64,000 nt of DNA, from the NCBI GenBank assembly GCA_000827265.1, contig KN834790.1:353513-417512 (forward strand), read 5' to 3'. The translations under genes and the position numbers were made by a program. The notes under the pieces are model-generated. The model was not told where the DNA came from. It made no database searches and worked only from the letters and a program-made list of their open reading frames with translations. Numbering within the stretch: the first letter of the stretch is position 1; the number at the start of each line of letters is the position of its first letter. Origin of the DNA: Collybiopsis luxurians FD-317 M1 (taxonomy: Eukaryota; Basidiomycota; Agaricomycetes; Agaricales; Omphalotaceae). Shown here piece after piece: positions 49,157 to 60,383 of the stretch.

Positions 49157-50118
49157 TCAAGGTTTCCTTGCAAGAATGGTGTAAAAGGTAGAGACTGCCT
49201 TGTCCGAGTTATTCCATTCATCAGTTGATCCTTCGAGCAGTTCATCGTACTCCTTTTCCGTTGTCACAAGGCCATAACCACCTGCACTCAGCACGTGCAC
49301 CTTTGTTCCTTTCCATAGATCCCGCCAATCCTCACTGCGATATCCAGTCTCTCCTGACCGTCCTATAGTTACCTGCCGAGCCTCACGCCGGACATCTACG
49401 AAACCAACTTCCGCCAGAATACTTGGAAGATATGTGCCCAGATCACTAATGATCCCCCTCTCTGCATACATCGCCAAGATCAAGGACTCTAACTTCTTCG
49501 AGCAAGGACCAACACCAAAATCTGAATCCTTTTCGTCATGCTCGAGCAACTCTACCCATCCTCCAGGTGATAGCACTCTGAACAGCTCGCTGACGGCTTT
49601 ACGCCAACGAAGATCATTCATTGCTCCTACCAAAAGCCGCTGGTGTGCATATGAAAATGTTCCAGACCATTCCGCTGGCAAATTTACCACCGAGTGCACG
49701 GAGAAATGGACGTTCGAAGGGTGAGTTGCGGGAAACTGCTTATCGGAAATATCGATACATTCCATGTCGAGCACAATACCTTCCTCTTTGTTTTGTTCGG
49801 AGAACTCGAGAGCCCACAGGCCTACAGATCACGGCTTAGTGGCATTTTTATTAAGGGGAAGGTCAGAATTTACCAGTTCCTGCTCCGCTTTCAAGCACAC
49901 GATATCCGGTCTGCAGCTCCATCGGTACTAGTGAAAGCTTGTTCTCAAAAGCCCTGGTAACGACCCTGTGTTGAGAGTTCAACCTTGATTAAATTAGTCT
50001 TTTCAGTTAGAGAAGCGTATTGGGTGCAGAGAAACCTTGTAGTTTCCGACTCATCAGCGGGAAGAAGATAGTGCACAGACGCATAATATCGCTGTCTGTT
50101 AAGCTCGTCTATATGCAT
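49157..50118 (-). CDS. SAM-dependent methyltransferase M2 (285 aa)
   Basis: Exons 50036-50118, 49874-49983, 49157-49821, in frame. It is the first member of the tandem array. The N-terminus has RYYAS and LPADESETTRLN, then the Q-H...FENKLSL helix typical of LaeA/UMTA-like fungal methyltransferases. Motif I VLESGAGTG is split by intron 2 after the last Gly's first base. The acidic ribose-binding strand is MECIDIS, and PGGWVELLEHD forms motif III. The closing strand is FYTILARKP. The second intron cuts the SAM-binding loop in every copy. Probably cytosolic or nuclear small-molecule or protein O-methyltransferase; the substrate is unknown. Confidence 0.85.
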
Positions 50119-50650
50119 GGGAACTGCTGGGTGGGTATGGTCATAGAGCCAGGCTTTATACAGTGCGCTGGGGGAATGTTCAGCCCTCGTTTGTCCATGA
50201 GAAATGTTGGGTGGATACGGTCATAGAACATCATGTATAGCGTGAGTGCATCGGCCATGTCATCTCATCTCATGTCATATAGAGTTTCTCAGATGCTTTG
50301 TATAGTCCAACTCATCTCTTTTCCAGTTTCCAGATGCCGAATGGACGCCGGAGAACTAGAAATTAAACTTGCTTCTGTGCAGCCGAGTGCAGCGGTCGGG
50401 TGACAAACCACGGCAAGAGAATGGGAAAATTAAAGGTAGGTGTTAGTGCTTCGGAAGAACTGGTGTAGACCGTGTCGATTCTGCAGAACCTGGATCTAGC
50501 TTCCTGTACTTAATCATAGATAACATAGAGATAATAGTGAGATAAAATAATGATTAGATAGTCACGAGTAACTTTCCATTACTCAGCTGTTACACTCATT
50601 CAAATTCAGAACCGTGTCATTACAATGTACGAGGAGGTATGCGAAAAAGG
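50119..50650. other. Intergenic between M2 and M3
   Basis: 5' flank of M2 and 3' flank of M3. The segment has AGCC/GGGTGG words seen in M2's promoter side but no gene. Confidence 0.4.
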
Positions 50651-51624
50651 TCAAGGTTTTCTAGCTAAAATTGTGCAGAAGGCACAACGCGCCTCGTTCG
50701 AGCTGTTCCATTCCTGCAATGATCCTTGCAGTAACTCGTTATATTCCTCTTCTGTTTTCACAAATCCATAACCATCTCCATTGAGCACCTGCTGCTTCGT
50801 TCCTTCCCAGATATCCCGCCAATCTTCACTGCGATATCCAGTCTCCCCCGACCGTCCTATGGTAACTTTTCGAGCTTCGCGCCGGACATCCACGAAGCCA
50901 GCTTCCGCCAAAAGTCGTGGAAGATATGCACCTAAATCAATGATGACCCCCCTTTCTGCATACATTGCCATGATCAAGTCCTGCAATTTCTTCGAGTATG
51001 GACCGACGCCGAAATCAGAGTCTTTTGCGTCATGCTCCACTAGCTCTACCCATCCTCCAGGTGCCAGCACTCTAAATACTTCGCCGATAGCTTTACGCCA
51101 ACGAGAATCATTCATTGCCGCTGTCAAAAGCCGGTTGTGTGCGTATGAGAATGTCCCAGTCCATTCAGCTGGCAAGTCTGTAATAGAGTGGACAGAAAAA
51201 TGGGTGTTTGAAGGGTAAGTTGCGGGAAACTGCTTGTCGGAAATGTCGATACATTCCATGTCTAGCACGATACCTTCTTTCTTGTTTTGTTCAAAGAACT
51301 CGAGGGCCCATATTCCTAGAAGTTCACGGCTCAGTGGCCCTTCTACCGAGTGAGAAGGGCAAAGTCATACCAGTTCCAGTTCCGCTTTCAAGTACACGAT
51401 GTCCGGTCCGTAATTTCAATGGCGCCAGTGAAAGCTTGTTCTCGAAAGCCCTGGTAACAATCTGGTGTTGTATATTCAATCTATACTGAATCAGTCTCGT
51501 TCCTATTTAGCTAGGAGAAATGTATTCTGTGCAGAGACCTTGCGGTTTCCAACTCATCTGCTGGGTAGAGATAATTCTGAGCCGCGGCAAAATGTCGTTG
51601 TCGGACCTGTTTACCCGTATTCAT
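50651..51624 (-). CDS. SAM-dependent methyltransferase M3 (286 aa)
   Basis: Exons 51539-51624, 51371-51480, 50651-51315; exons 2 and 3 have exactly the lengths of the other copies. Closest by eye to M2 (shared MLDMECIDISDKQFPAT start of exon 3 and IGRSGETGYRSEDWRD). Exon 1 is the most divergent of the array: RHFAAAQNYLYPADELETAR in place of RYYASKQY. Motif I reads LESGTGTG rather than LESGAGTG. Same predicted role as M2. Confidence 0.85.
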
Positions 51625-52072
51625 GGGAACCGTTGGGTAAGTCTGGTAGAGCACTTTTTGCAGCGAAAGGGAATCTGTTGTTTCATACTCCTTAGATATC
51701 TGGTAGATTAGTAAAACCAAACCCTCCAAATTCCCTACCTCTTTGCCAGATGTTGAACGTGCGAAAATGGGCGATCGGGGCGAGCGCATGGCGGGTACGA
51801 GTTCGGAAGAGTGAATAATGCATAGGATCCTGGGGCTGAGATAGAAGTACCGTGGAGTCAATGAGCCAAAGGGAGATTAAAGGTAATGGCGAGTGGGTGC
51901 GCTGACTAAAGGAAAATTGAACATAAACTGACTGTAATTGCATTCATTCCGAACTCGTGATGTGTGTTAATGTACCGTCGGAAAATCGGCAACTACAAAT
52001 ACGCAGTCAAGATTTCAGAGCAAATTGGAATGACTTCATGATTAAATACGTGGCTGAGGCATGCGGAAATTA

Positions 52073-53030
52073 TCAAGGCTTTCTGGCTAAAATTGTGCAA
52101 AAGGTGGTGCCCGCATCGGTCGAGTTATTCCATTCCTGCGCTGATCCTTGCAACAATTCCTCGATTTCCTCTTCTGTCTTCGCAATACCATATCCATCTG
52201 CACTTAGCCAAGGCTGTTTCATCCCCCCCCACATATCCCGCCATTCCTCACTGCGATATCCATTTTCTCCCGACCGCCCTATTGGTACAAGTCGAACTTC
52301 ACGCCGGACATCGACGAAACCAACTTCCGCCAATATAGGTAGGAGAAATGTACCCAAATTATCAATGATCCCCGTCTCGGCACACATTGCCAAACACATG
52401 GATTTTAGCTTCTTCGACCACGGACCAGTGTCAAAATGATAACCGCTCGCATCAGGCTCGACCAGCTCTACCCAACCGCCAGGTGAGAGTACTCTGAACA
52501 GCTCGCCGACGGCTTGACGCCATCGAGAGTCATTCATTGCTCCTATTAAGAGCCGCTGGTGTGCGTACGAGAATGTTCCTGTCCACTCTGCAGGCAAGTC
52601 TACCACAGAGTGAACGGAGAAATTGACGTTCGAGGGGTGAGTGGAGGGAAATTGCCTATCGGAAATATCGATACATTCGATATTCAGCATGATACCTTCT
52701 TCCTTGTTCTGTTGGGCAAACTCGGACGCCCAAATTCCTAGATGATTTCAGGTTAGTGACGATGTGGAAGTACTCAAGATGATCACACCAGTTCCCGCTC
52801 CGCTTTCAAGCACACGATCTCCGGTCTGTAACTCCAAAGGTGCCAATGAAAGCCTGTTTTCAAAGGCTTTCGTAAGGACCCGGTGTTGTGTGTTTAACCT
52901 TTGGTAAGAATTGACCTTTCTAGCCATGGGGATTGCGGATTTTGGAGACTGACCTCGTAGTTTCGGACTCATCAGCGGGAAGGACATATTGTTTTGACGC
53001 ATAATATCGCTCTTGGCTCTGCTCGTTCAT
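52073..53030 (-). CDS. SAM-dependent methyltransferase M4 (283 aa)
   Basis: Exons 52954-53030, 52789-52898, 52073-52737. The N-terminus MNEQSQERYYASKQYVLPAD is canonical for the array. Motif I is LESGAGTG, followed by IWASEFAQQN; the acidic strand is NIECIDIS; PGGWVELVEPD forms motif III. Differences from neighbours lie mostly in the C-terminal lid (GYHFDTGPWSKKL, LCAETGIIDNLG). No disruption. Confidence 0.85.
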
Positions 53031-53246
53031 TGCTCCTGAGAAGCACTGGGTAAGTAGAGGTGGAATACTATTTATATACTGCCAGGGAATATCTCACGTA
53101 TTTTACAAAGGATTCCTTAGATTCCCACTCATACTCCAAATTCCGAATGAAAATATACGTCAAAATAGAATCGGATCCGATGACACTACGTTTTAACGGG
53201 ATACTATCAATCGAAGCCTGCTTCTACCCATCTAAGTTAGTGCATA

Positions 53247-54208
53247 CTAAGGCTTCCTGGCTATAATCGTGTAGAAGGTACAGCCTGCCTCGCTTGAATT
53301 GTTCCATTCTGCCACTGATTGCTGCAAAAGTTCCTCATACTCCTCTTCTGTCTTAACAAAGCCATAACCGCCTTCATTAAGCAAAGGCTGTTTCATCCCT
53401 TCCAACAGATCCCGCCAATCCTCACTGCGATATACATTCTCGCCCGAATGTCCTATAGGCACCTGTCGAGTCTCATAGTGAACATTTACAAAACCGATCT
53501 CCTCCAATATACGCGGAAGGTATACACCTAGATCACCCATAACTCCCTTGCCCGGAAGTGCTGTCAGCATTAAGGATTCCAGCTTCTTCGACTCTGGCCC
53601 GACGCCAAAGTAAAGATGCTCTGCCTCAGGTTCAACCAGCTCTATCCATCCTCCAGGTGATAACACTCTGAATAATTCGCTCACGGCTTTGTGCCATCGC
53701 AAGTCGTCCATTGCTAGTAATAGACATCGCTGGTGTGCGTACGAGAACGTCCCGCTCCATTTGTCTGGCAAATCTGTCACAGATTGCACAGAGAAATCGA
53801 TGTTTGAAGGATGAGTCACGGGAAACTGCTTATCGGAAATATCGATGCATTCGATACTCAGTAAAACACCATTTCGCTTGCTTTGTTCCGAGAACTCGAG
53901 GGCCCACACTCCTAGATTTTTGCGATTCAGTGACTTTTTGTGGAATGCTGGGCAAAAATATACCAGTTCCCGCTCCGCTCTCGAGTACACGATCGCTTGA
54001 TTGTAACTTCAGCGGCGCCAATGAAAGCTTATTCTCGAATGCCCTGGTCAAGACTCGGTGTTGTGTGTTCAACCTCGATTGGAATGAGTATGTCGAGCGG
54101 CAAGAATCGTCGTTTATAGACTGACCTTGTTGTCTCGGATTCATCAGCAGGAAGGAGATATTGCTTTGATGCATAATATCGCTGTTGGTCAACCTCGACC
54201 TTATTCAT
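53247..54208 (-). CDS. SAM-dependent methyltransferase M5 (285 aa)
   Basis: Exons 54126-54208, 53964-54073, 53247-53911. Start MNKVEVDQQRYYASKQYLLP. Motif I LESGAGTG then VWALEFSEQSK; LSIECIDIS; PGGWIELVEPEAEHLYFGVG. A long read-through frame upstream of exon 3 is an intron artefact. The promoter side (54209 onward) contains no further copy for about 4 kb, the largest gap in the array. Confidence 0.85.
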
Positions 54209-54475
54209 GGGATGCGCTAGGTAGGTGTATGTATAGAGGAGTATTTCTGGCGGAGAAATTATCCGCTTCTTGCAATCTGGGCTCCTTATATGCTCGGTTG
54301 TGCCGCCGTATAATGCGATAGTTGAGCATGCAATGAAAACACCGGAAATTACTAACTCGTACTAGTAGCAGCTATAGCATGCTCGTTACCCCTTTCAGTG
54401 GCAGGAGATAGCACTTGTGGTATATACACAAACATATGTGGTGGGCCCGGGATAGTCCATACTTCTGTGTACTTA

Positions 54476-54530
54476 CTATCTTTCTCGAGGATCCCCTATC
54501 TTTCTCGGGGATCCTCTATCTTTCGATTCT
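54476..54530 (+). repeat. Short tandem repeat, 20-bp unit x 2.7
   Basis: Units CTATCTTTCTCGAGGATCCC, CTATCTTTCTCGGGGATCCT and a partial CTATCTTTCGATTCT follow one another directly. Confidence 0.85.
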
Positions 54531-55954
54531 CTTGCCTACCCACGTCACCTGCTCCTCACCCATCACCCATTCTTTCTCGTACTCCTAATCATCGAATTTC
54601 TTTTCTTTAGAATTACCTTTTCTTAATAGTTGCCAACATACCTGAAGGGAGGTGACGAGTCTGGCGAAGCCTTATCGCGGACGGCTTAGGGATCGCGCCA
54701 CCTTCGGAGCGGCAATCTGTACAACGATTTCGGGTGGATTAACTGTTGAGAAAAGGTTATGGCAAGTACTTTAGGAATAGTAAAACTTCTTGTTGTTTAG
54801 CTACTCTACGTACATCTTTTATACCTAGAGTAACTACTTCTAGAATATTCTACTAATTTCAATAATACTTAAAGAGATTACTAAGAAACAATGGAGCACT
54901 GCTTGAGTCGCTCCTAGAATGTGTAAGTACCTTCTCGCACATTCTCAACATTAACTAAATACGGTATAACTTCCTAATTTACTCAACATTGTTCATTGCT
55001 ATGTACTTTACTTCCTACCTTCACCTCCTTGTTATATACAGGACTTTTCCTTAATGATACAATTGCAAATCATCTTTGCCCTCCAACCCACGGTGGGAAT
55101 ACTCGACGGAGTCTAAGTATATGGAGCAAGAAACTCTGTGACCACAGAATCCCAAGAACGCAGTTACAAAAGTACCGAGCACGACTCGGTCTAGCTATAT
55201 TTTATTTATTTATTTCTTCTCATATTCTTTCTCCTTCCGGACTGCGCGGTCTGTTGACGCGTTGCTCACCGAATTTCGTTCTTCTTGGTATTCCCAAAGA
55301 CTTGGGTGGTATAAGCACCTCTGCAGTAATACGTCCTACTAAATGAAGAGTTCTATCTTCATTCCGGTATGTATTAGCGGGCCGACGAATAGAAACCGGT
55401 CGGAGATTTGTTTCAATACTCATCCCCTGGCATGATTCCTCGATTCACCTTCGAATATTCACTCAGTACCTACTTTCCATGGCTTCTGGGCATTGACTGT
55501 CTTCCTTTGAATCCACTCCAAATTTCTGGGCATAGGAGGGAAATGTTTTGAGAATTGTATCAAGAAGGAAGAGTGTTCCCGTCGGTGTTCATTGCATGAA
55601 GCAGAATAGATACAAGTTCCGACCGTTCAGTTGGTTTCAGGTTAGAGACTGCGCTAACTCAACTCACCCTCTATTCGTTGAAGCAAAAATTCCTTTTTCT
55701 TTGCCGAGATTCGATGTGAGTTCACAATATAGGAAGTACTAGCAAGATCCTTCCTATTTGTTTGGAAGGTACAGTCGGCCTATTGTTCATCCCTCGTATT
55801 CCTATACTGTTTTAACAAAACCAAGACCACCGGCTCTCGGTAGAATCTGTGTCAATGCAGATCGTGCTATCTCATTGTGGTACTCATTCTCTCCCGACGC
55901 ATGCATCGACAGTCGTCTATTCTACGAAATCGATGTCTGCTAGGTGATGAGGCG

Positions 55955-56345
55955 GAAATTCGAGAATCAGTACGTGCGTGGATTGATGATAATCTCACTA
56001 CGGCTAACCGACTCTAGCTCTGTGCCGGATGCCACAACTACAGTTGAAGGTATCCAAGCAATAAACCACTTCAAAGGATATATTGTGAGGAGTAACTCGT
56101 GAAACACATCAGTGGTTCGGAAGATTTCTGCATTTTGGGTGAAGCGATACACGCATACAGTCACGTTCAAATCGGCTAAGTTGTTCATTGGTCAGGAATT
56201 ATTACCATTCGGTGCACTTATTCGCTTGACAGAGAATTGTGGCTTGCCGCTTCCCTTGTGTAAGTTGGGCGAATCACGGTATTCAAAAAGAATAGGAAGG
56301 GCTGCCACCAGACGAAAACTCGCACGCCACCAAGTCATGATGGGG
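55955..56345. repeat. Duplicated flank, copy of 59915-60320
   Basis: Shares with 59915-60320 the blocks TACACGCATACA, TTATTCGCTT, A-A-AAGGATAGAAGG-like and GCGCCACCAAGTCA. In the M7 unit this flank lies directly 3' of the gene, showing that the duplication unit was gene plus flank. Confidence 0.7.
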
Positions 56346-56755
56346 GTTAGTGATTTTAACGAGCAGCCAATCCGAGCTTCCGAGCAAGTCCGAGCAAGTC
56401 CGAGCAAGTACGAGCAGGTATGGGCAAGTACGGGAATGTCCGAGTAATGTCCAATATGTCAGGTGGGGCTGGGTACTGCACGCTGAGCATCTTTACAGCG
56501 CCCCCAGGTAATCGATTCAAAGATAATCTGTGGGAAGAAATATCAGAAATAAGCTGAATTGAACAGTGCCCTCTATTTGACTGATTTGACTGGTAATGGG
56601 TTTTTGTTCTTTCATTCAGACAGTCATCATCTCACCTTTGATGTTCATGAATTTTTTACTTTTTTTGACTGTCCACAGCTTCCACGCTCTTTAATCTTCT
56701 CTAATCTCTTTTTTCCAGCCTCATGTTATAGTTCATTACGTGTAGTATAATCTTG

Positions 56756-56805
56756 AGCCTATGATGTAATGGCACTTTTGCCAAAATGCCATTACATCAT
56801 AGGCT
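56756..56805. repeat. Perfect 19-bp inverted repeat with 12-base loop
   Basis: AGCCTATGATGTAATGGCA pairs exactly with TGCCATTACATCATAGGCT across CTTTTGCCAAAA, itself partly palindromic. It lies within the TTAA-flanked element and may be the joined or terminal repeat of a nested element. Confidence 0.85.
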
Positions 56806-57470
56806 TAATGTGTTACCTGATTGAAGACCACATTCGAAAGCCTATAGGGAAGTGTTTTGGTGGTTTCGTTGAATGTGATGGGTACTACATTTATCGATTA
56901 GATCAACTTCTGATGATTATTTGCTTCCTGAGTTATATTATTGATATAATTCAGGAGTGCACTATCGCATACCTCTTTGAAAACCTTTAAACCTAGCCAA
57001 TATTTTGCACACAAGAATCTGGTTTGTGCTTGTACTAGATACAGCTTTGACATTACCTTTATGGTACTCACAACCTTTTATCTGGAGGGCGCCTTCAAAT
57101 GTTTCAGCTTCCTGCTCAACATTTCTCCATCCTCCGAGTCATGGCTATTCCATTATGTGCCTCACTTGTTCTAGCCCAACTTCGGTTGTAAGTCTTTAAC
57201 TTTCACTTTGATTCACTCTAACCAGCATTGGCAGTGAGGTCCAGAGTTTAAGTCAGACTCTGAAGGGGAGGAAGAGCAGCCTCCAAGTAATAAGCCCAGA
57301 CCTAGGCCATGTATGATAACTAGAGCAAAAAGTAGGAGGAGTTAGATTCAGTGAAGTAGTTACTTTATTACTATATGCAATTTACCTGTGCAACCTTCAT
57401 CACTGCCTTTCTCTCCTGAAGACGCTTATGCCTGGTCATGCAAGCAAGTACAAGCAACTACAGGCACATC

Positions 57471-57686
57471 CGAGCAAGTACAAGCAGGTACGAGCAAGTA
57501 CGAGCAAGTACGAGCAAGTACGAGCAAGTACGAGCAAGTACGAGCAAGTACAAGCAAGTACGAGCAAGTACGAGCAAGTACGAGCAAGTACGAGCAAGTA
57601 CGAGCAAGTACGAGCAAGTACGAGCAAGTACAAGCAAGTACAAGCAAGTACAAGCAAGTACGAGCAGGTACGAGCAAGTACGAGCC
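57471..57686. repeat. 10-bp minisatellite (CGAGCAAGTA), about 21 units
   Basis: Unit CGAGCAAGTA with occasional CAAGCAAGTA and CGAGCAGGTA variants. The unit has no stop in any of six frames, so long frames (SKYEQVRAST on plus, LARTCSYLLV on minus) appear on both strands; these are not genes. The unit matches the CGAGCAAGT words in the element's own terminal repeats. Confidence 0.95.
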
Positions 57687-57693
57687 ACTGGTC

Positions 57694-57822
57694 CGAGTGT
57701 CCAAGTGTCCGAGCAATTTTGACGAGTGTCCGAGCAACTTCAGCGAGTGTCCGAGCAATTTTGACGAGTGTCCGAGCAACTTCAGCGAGTGTCCGAGCAG
57801 CTTCGGTGTGTGTCCGAGCCAT
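57694..57822. repeat. Higher-order repeat based on GTCCGAGCAA, 48-bp period
   Basis: GTGTCCGAGCAATTTTGACGA and GTGTCCGAGCAACTTCAGCGA alternate twice, then decay into GCAGCTTCGGTGT. It directly follows the 10-bp array. Confidence 0.85.
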
Positions 57823-58344
57823 ATCAATGGAGGTTAGAGGTACCTAAGGATGACATTTTATGTCTTATTTTTATCAAACTTGCTAAGCACAAAATGTCAC
57901 AGCAGAATTTGCATAGCTAATGCAATGTACCTTCATATATATTTTATTGAAGATTGAGTTTCTGAGCATTTCGAGCATTTTTCAGAAGTGTACAACCTTT
58001 AATTGTGGTATTGGCAAGTATATATCAAATGTACTTCGAGAATGGAAGATAGCTAGTTTCTTCTCTATGCACCGAGTATGCAAGATCACTAAAAAGTTCA
58101 AGTAGTTCATTCAATGGTTGTTGAGCCTTATTAAATGTCTGTAACTTAGCGTTATGGACCTAAATACACATTAACAAAACATTTCCATATGGCTCGGACC
58201 TCGGAGATTTTTGCTCGTACTTGTTCGGACGCTCGGATAGGGCGCTCGTTAAAGTCTCCACCCCGCTTATATGGTGTGAATCTACCGAAGTATCATTCGC
58301 CGAAGTGCTGAACCAATATATTATATGAAGACATGCGGAAATTA

Positions 58345-59300
58345 TCAAGGCTTCCTCGCCAGAATAGTATAGAAGGTGGTGCCTGCCTCATTCGAGTCAT
58401 CCCATTCCCGAGTTGCTCCCTCTAAAAGCTCCTCGTACTCCTCTTCCGTTCGTACAAGGCTACAACCTCCCGCATTCATCAAAGGCTGCTTCATACCTTT
58501 CCAAACATCCCGCCATTCACCACTGGGATAACCGTTCTCTCCTGACCGCCCGATCGATACGCGTCGAGCCTCACACCGAATATCTACGAACCCAACTTCT
58601 TCGCAGAGTTTGGGAAGATATACACCTAGATCGCCGACGACCTCCTTTTCTGCATACATTACATATAGCAATGAAACTAGCTTGTTCGAGTATGGACCGA
58701 CGCCATAGGAAGTATGTTTCGCATCATGCTCGATTAGTTCTACCCACCCTCCTGGTGAGAGCACTCTGAACAGCTCACCGATGGCTTTACGCCATAGGGA
58801 GTCATTCATTGCTAATATCAGAAGTCGTTGGTGTGCATATGAAAATGTCCCCGCCCACTCCGTTGGCAGGTCTACCACAGAGTGCAGGGAGAAATGAATA
58901 TTAGTGGGGTGAGTTGCAGGGTATTGTTTATCGCAAATATCGATACATTCAATGTCAGGCGTGACGCCATTTTGCTTGTTCTGTTCCGAGAACTCAAGAG
59001 CCCATACACCTACATTTCTTACAGTTCAGTAGCCGCTAATCGGGTGGCCAACAAAGAATATACCAGTTCCTGCTGCGCTTTCAAGCACTCGGTCCCCAGT
59101 TTGCAAGTCCAGCGGTGCGAGCGAAAGTTTATTATCGAAAGCCCTAGTGAGAACCTCGTGTTGTAAGTTCAGTCTTCGTTAGGGTAAGCCTCAAGTTGTG
59201 AGAGCTGTATTCTGTAGACTAACCTTGTGGTCTCCAACTCGTCAGCAGGAAGGAGGTACTGTTTCGACGCGTAGTATCTGGCATGATTGGGTACAGCCAT
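58345..59300 (-). CDS. SAM-dependent methyltransferase M6 (283 aa)
   Basis: Exons 59224-59300, 59064-59173, 58345-59009. Start MAVPNHARYYASKQYLLPAD. Motif I reads LESAAGTG, where M2, M4 and M5 have LESGAGTG and M3 LESGTGTG: the first Gly of the G-x-G loop is Ala. PGGWVELIEHDAKHTSYGVG and FYTILARKP are intact. M6 and M7 are sister copies (shared DNKLSLAPLDLQ, CDKQ exon 3 start). The TTAA-flanked element ends 97 bp beyond its stop codon. Confidence 0.85.
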
Positions 59301-60383
59301 TCTTATAAGTCTAGATTGTTGGAAAGAAGTGAAGACTATTTATACATATTAGGGGTACAATTCTGGAGTTCGCCGTGCTAGAACGAATCAGGGACATGGT
59401 CGTTGATTACTGGTTCGTCCATTCAGGCTGAGGCTTTTGTCGGCAAAACGTATGCCGGGTATGCAAATTAATAGTGACGTTCTTGGTAACGGATCTCGAG
59501 TGGCAGCAAAATGATTTGATGCAGGGGCACCCAAGGATGGGTATTATTCAATAAGTACCACCGGAAATACCAATAGGCGGGTTCTTTGCTGCCAATCCCT
59601 GCTGATCCCCATCCTAGTGAACTGCAAACCCGATAATATCCATCTAAGACAGCTTGAGAAATGGACAAAATTTTGAATCCCTATTCAAGGTTCAGCGTCA
59701 AGCCACGTAATCGTAGACCTACCCGCCAAGCGCTTACCAGCATCGTTTCGGCGGGGTCCTGCCGCGGAGTATTTATCTATCTATCCATCCACCTTTGTAA
59801 TTATAATCCTTTGGTTTTTAAACATGACTCCAAACAATCATTCGCTGGAAACGTTGATGCCTCTCCACTTCATGCCTCTCTTTCTCCGTGTTTTCACAAA
59901 AGCGATGTCCAGACAGACGGAATTCGACCGGCTTCTGCTACGTAGTTGAGCCAAAATTCGAAAGATCGACAAAGGCGGTGACTGCGTGTATTGACGACAA
60001 TCTAACTATGGCTAGCCCCGTACAAGATCGTGAAAGATACCCATCCAATGATCTTTTTTTGTGGGGCCTGCAATCGTTGATAAGACACGTCAAGAGCTTA
60101 CTGAATTTCTCTGTTCGGTACACGCATACAATCGCGTTCAGCTGGTGTGTATTTTGTAATCCCGTAGGTAGTTCACGAGGCGTTCATTAAGGGCACTGTA
60201 CCCTCTTATTCGCTTAACGGATACTTCAGCCTTTTTTTCCGAATTTTGCAAATTGCAACACTCAAAAAGGATAGAAGGGGCCGTTACCGAATGCGAAATT
60301 CGCGCGCCACCAAGTCACAGAGCTACAAAGTCCACTAAAATATCATTCGTCAAAGTTCGAAACCAATACATTACATCCAAGCA
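59301..60383. other. Intergenic between M6 and M7
   Basis: Promoter side of M6 and 3' flank of M7. 59915-60320 is homologous to 55955-56345. No gene recognised; frames of up to 100 codons lack any domain signal. Confidence 0.5.

Larger units (their letters stand above)
54209..56355. other. Intergenic gap in the methyltransferase array
   Basis: No gene recognised. Contains a 20-bp motif repeated almost three times at 54476-54530. At about 55955-56345 it has a segment homologous to the downstream flank of M7 (59915-60320), ending in the shared CGC-CACCAAGTCA block. The latter is the original 3' flank of M6, now separated from it by the TTAA-bounded element. Confidence 0.5.
56360..58248. mobile_element. 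TTAA-flanked element with terminal inverted repeats (1.9 kb)
   Basis: The left end CGAGCAGCCAATCCGAGCTT and the right end, read inverted (CGAGCGCCCTATCCGAGCGT), match over about 35 bp, continuing into CCGA-CAAGT-CGAGCAA on both sides. Each end abuts TTAA (56356-56359 and 58249-58252), the target duplication of piggyBac-type elements. The M7 unit shows the same flank without the insert, which defines an empty site. Inside are a palindrome, AT-rich short frames, an acidic SDSEGEEEQPP coding-like relic and a 10-bp minisatellite, but no full transposase. Confidence 0.75.

Noticed and set aside
57388..57847. Long overlapping open frames on both strands rich in SKYEQVRAST or LARTCSYLLV
   Set aside because: They are by-products of the stop-free 10-bp minisatellite, not genes.
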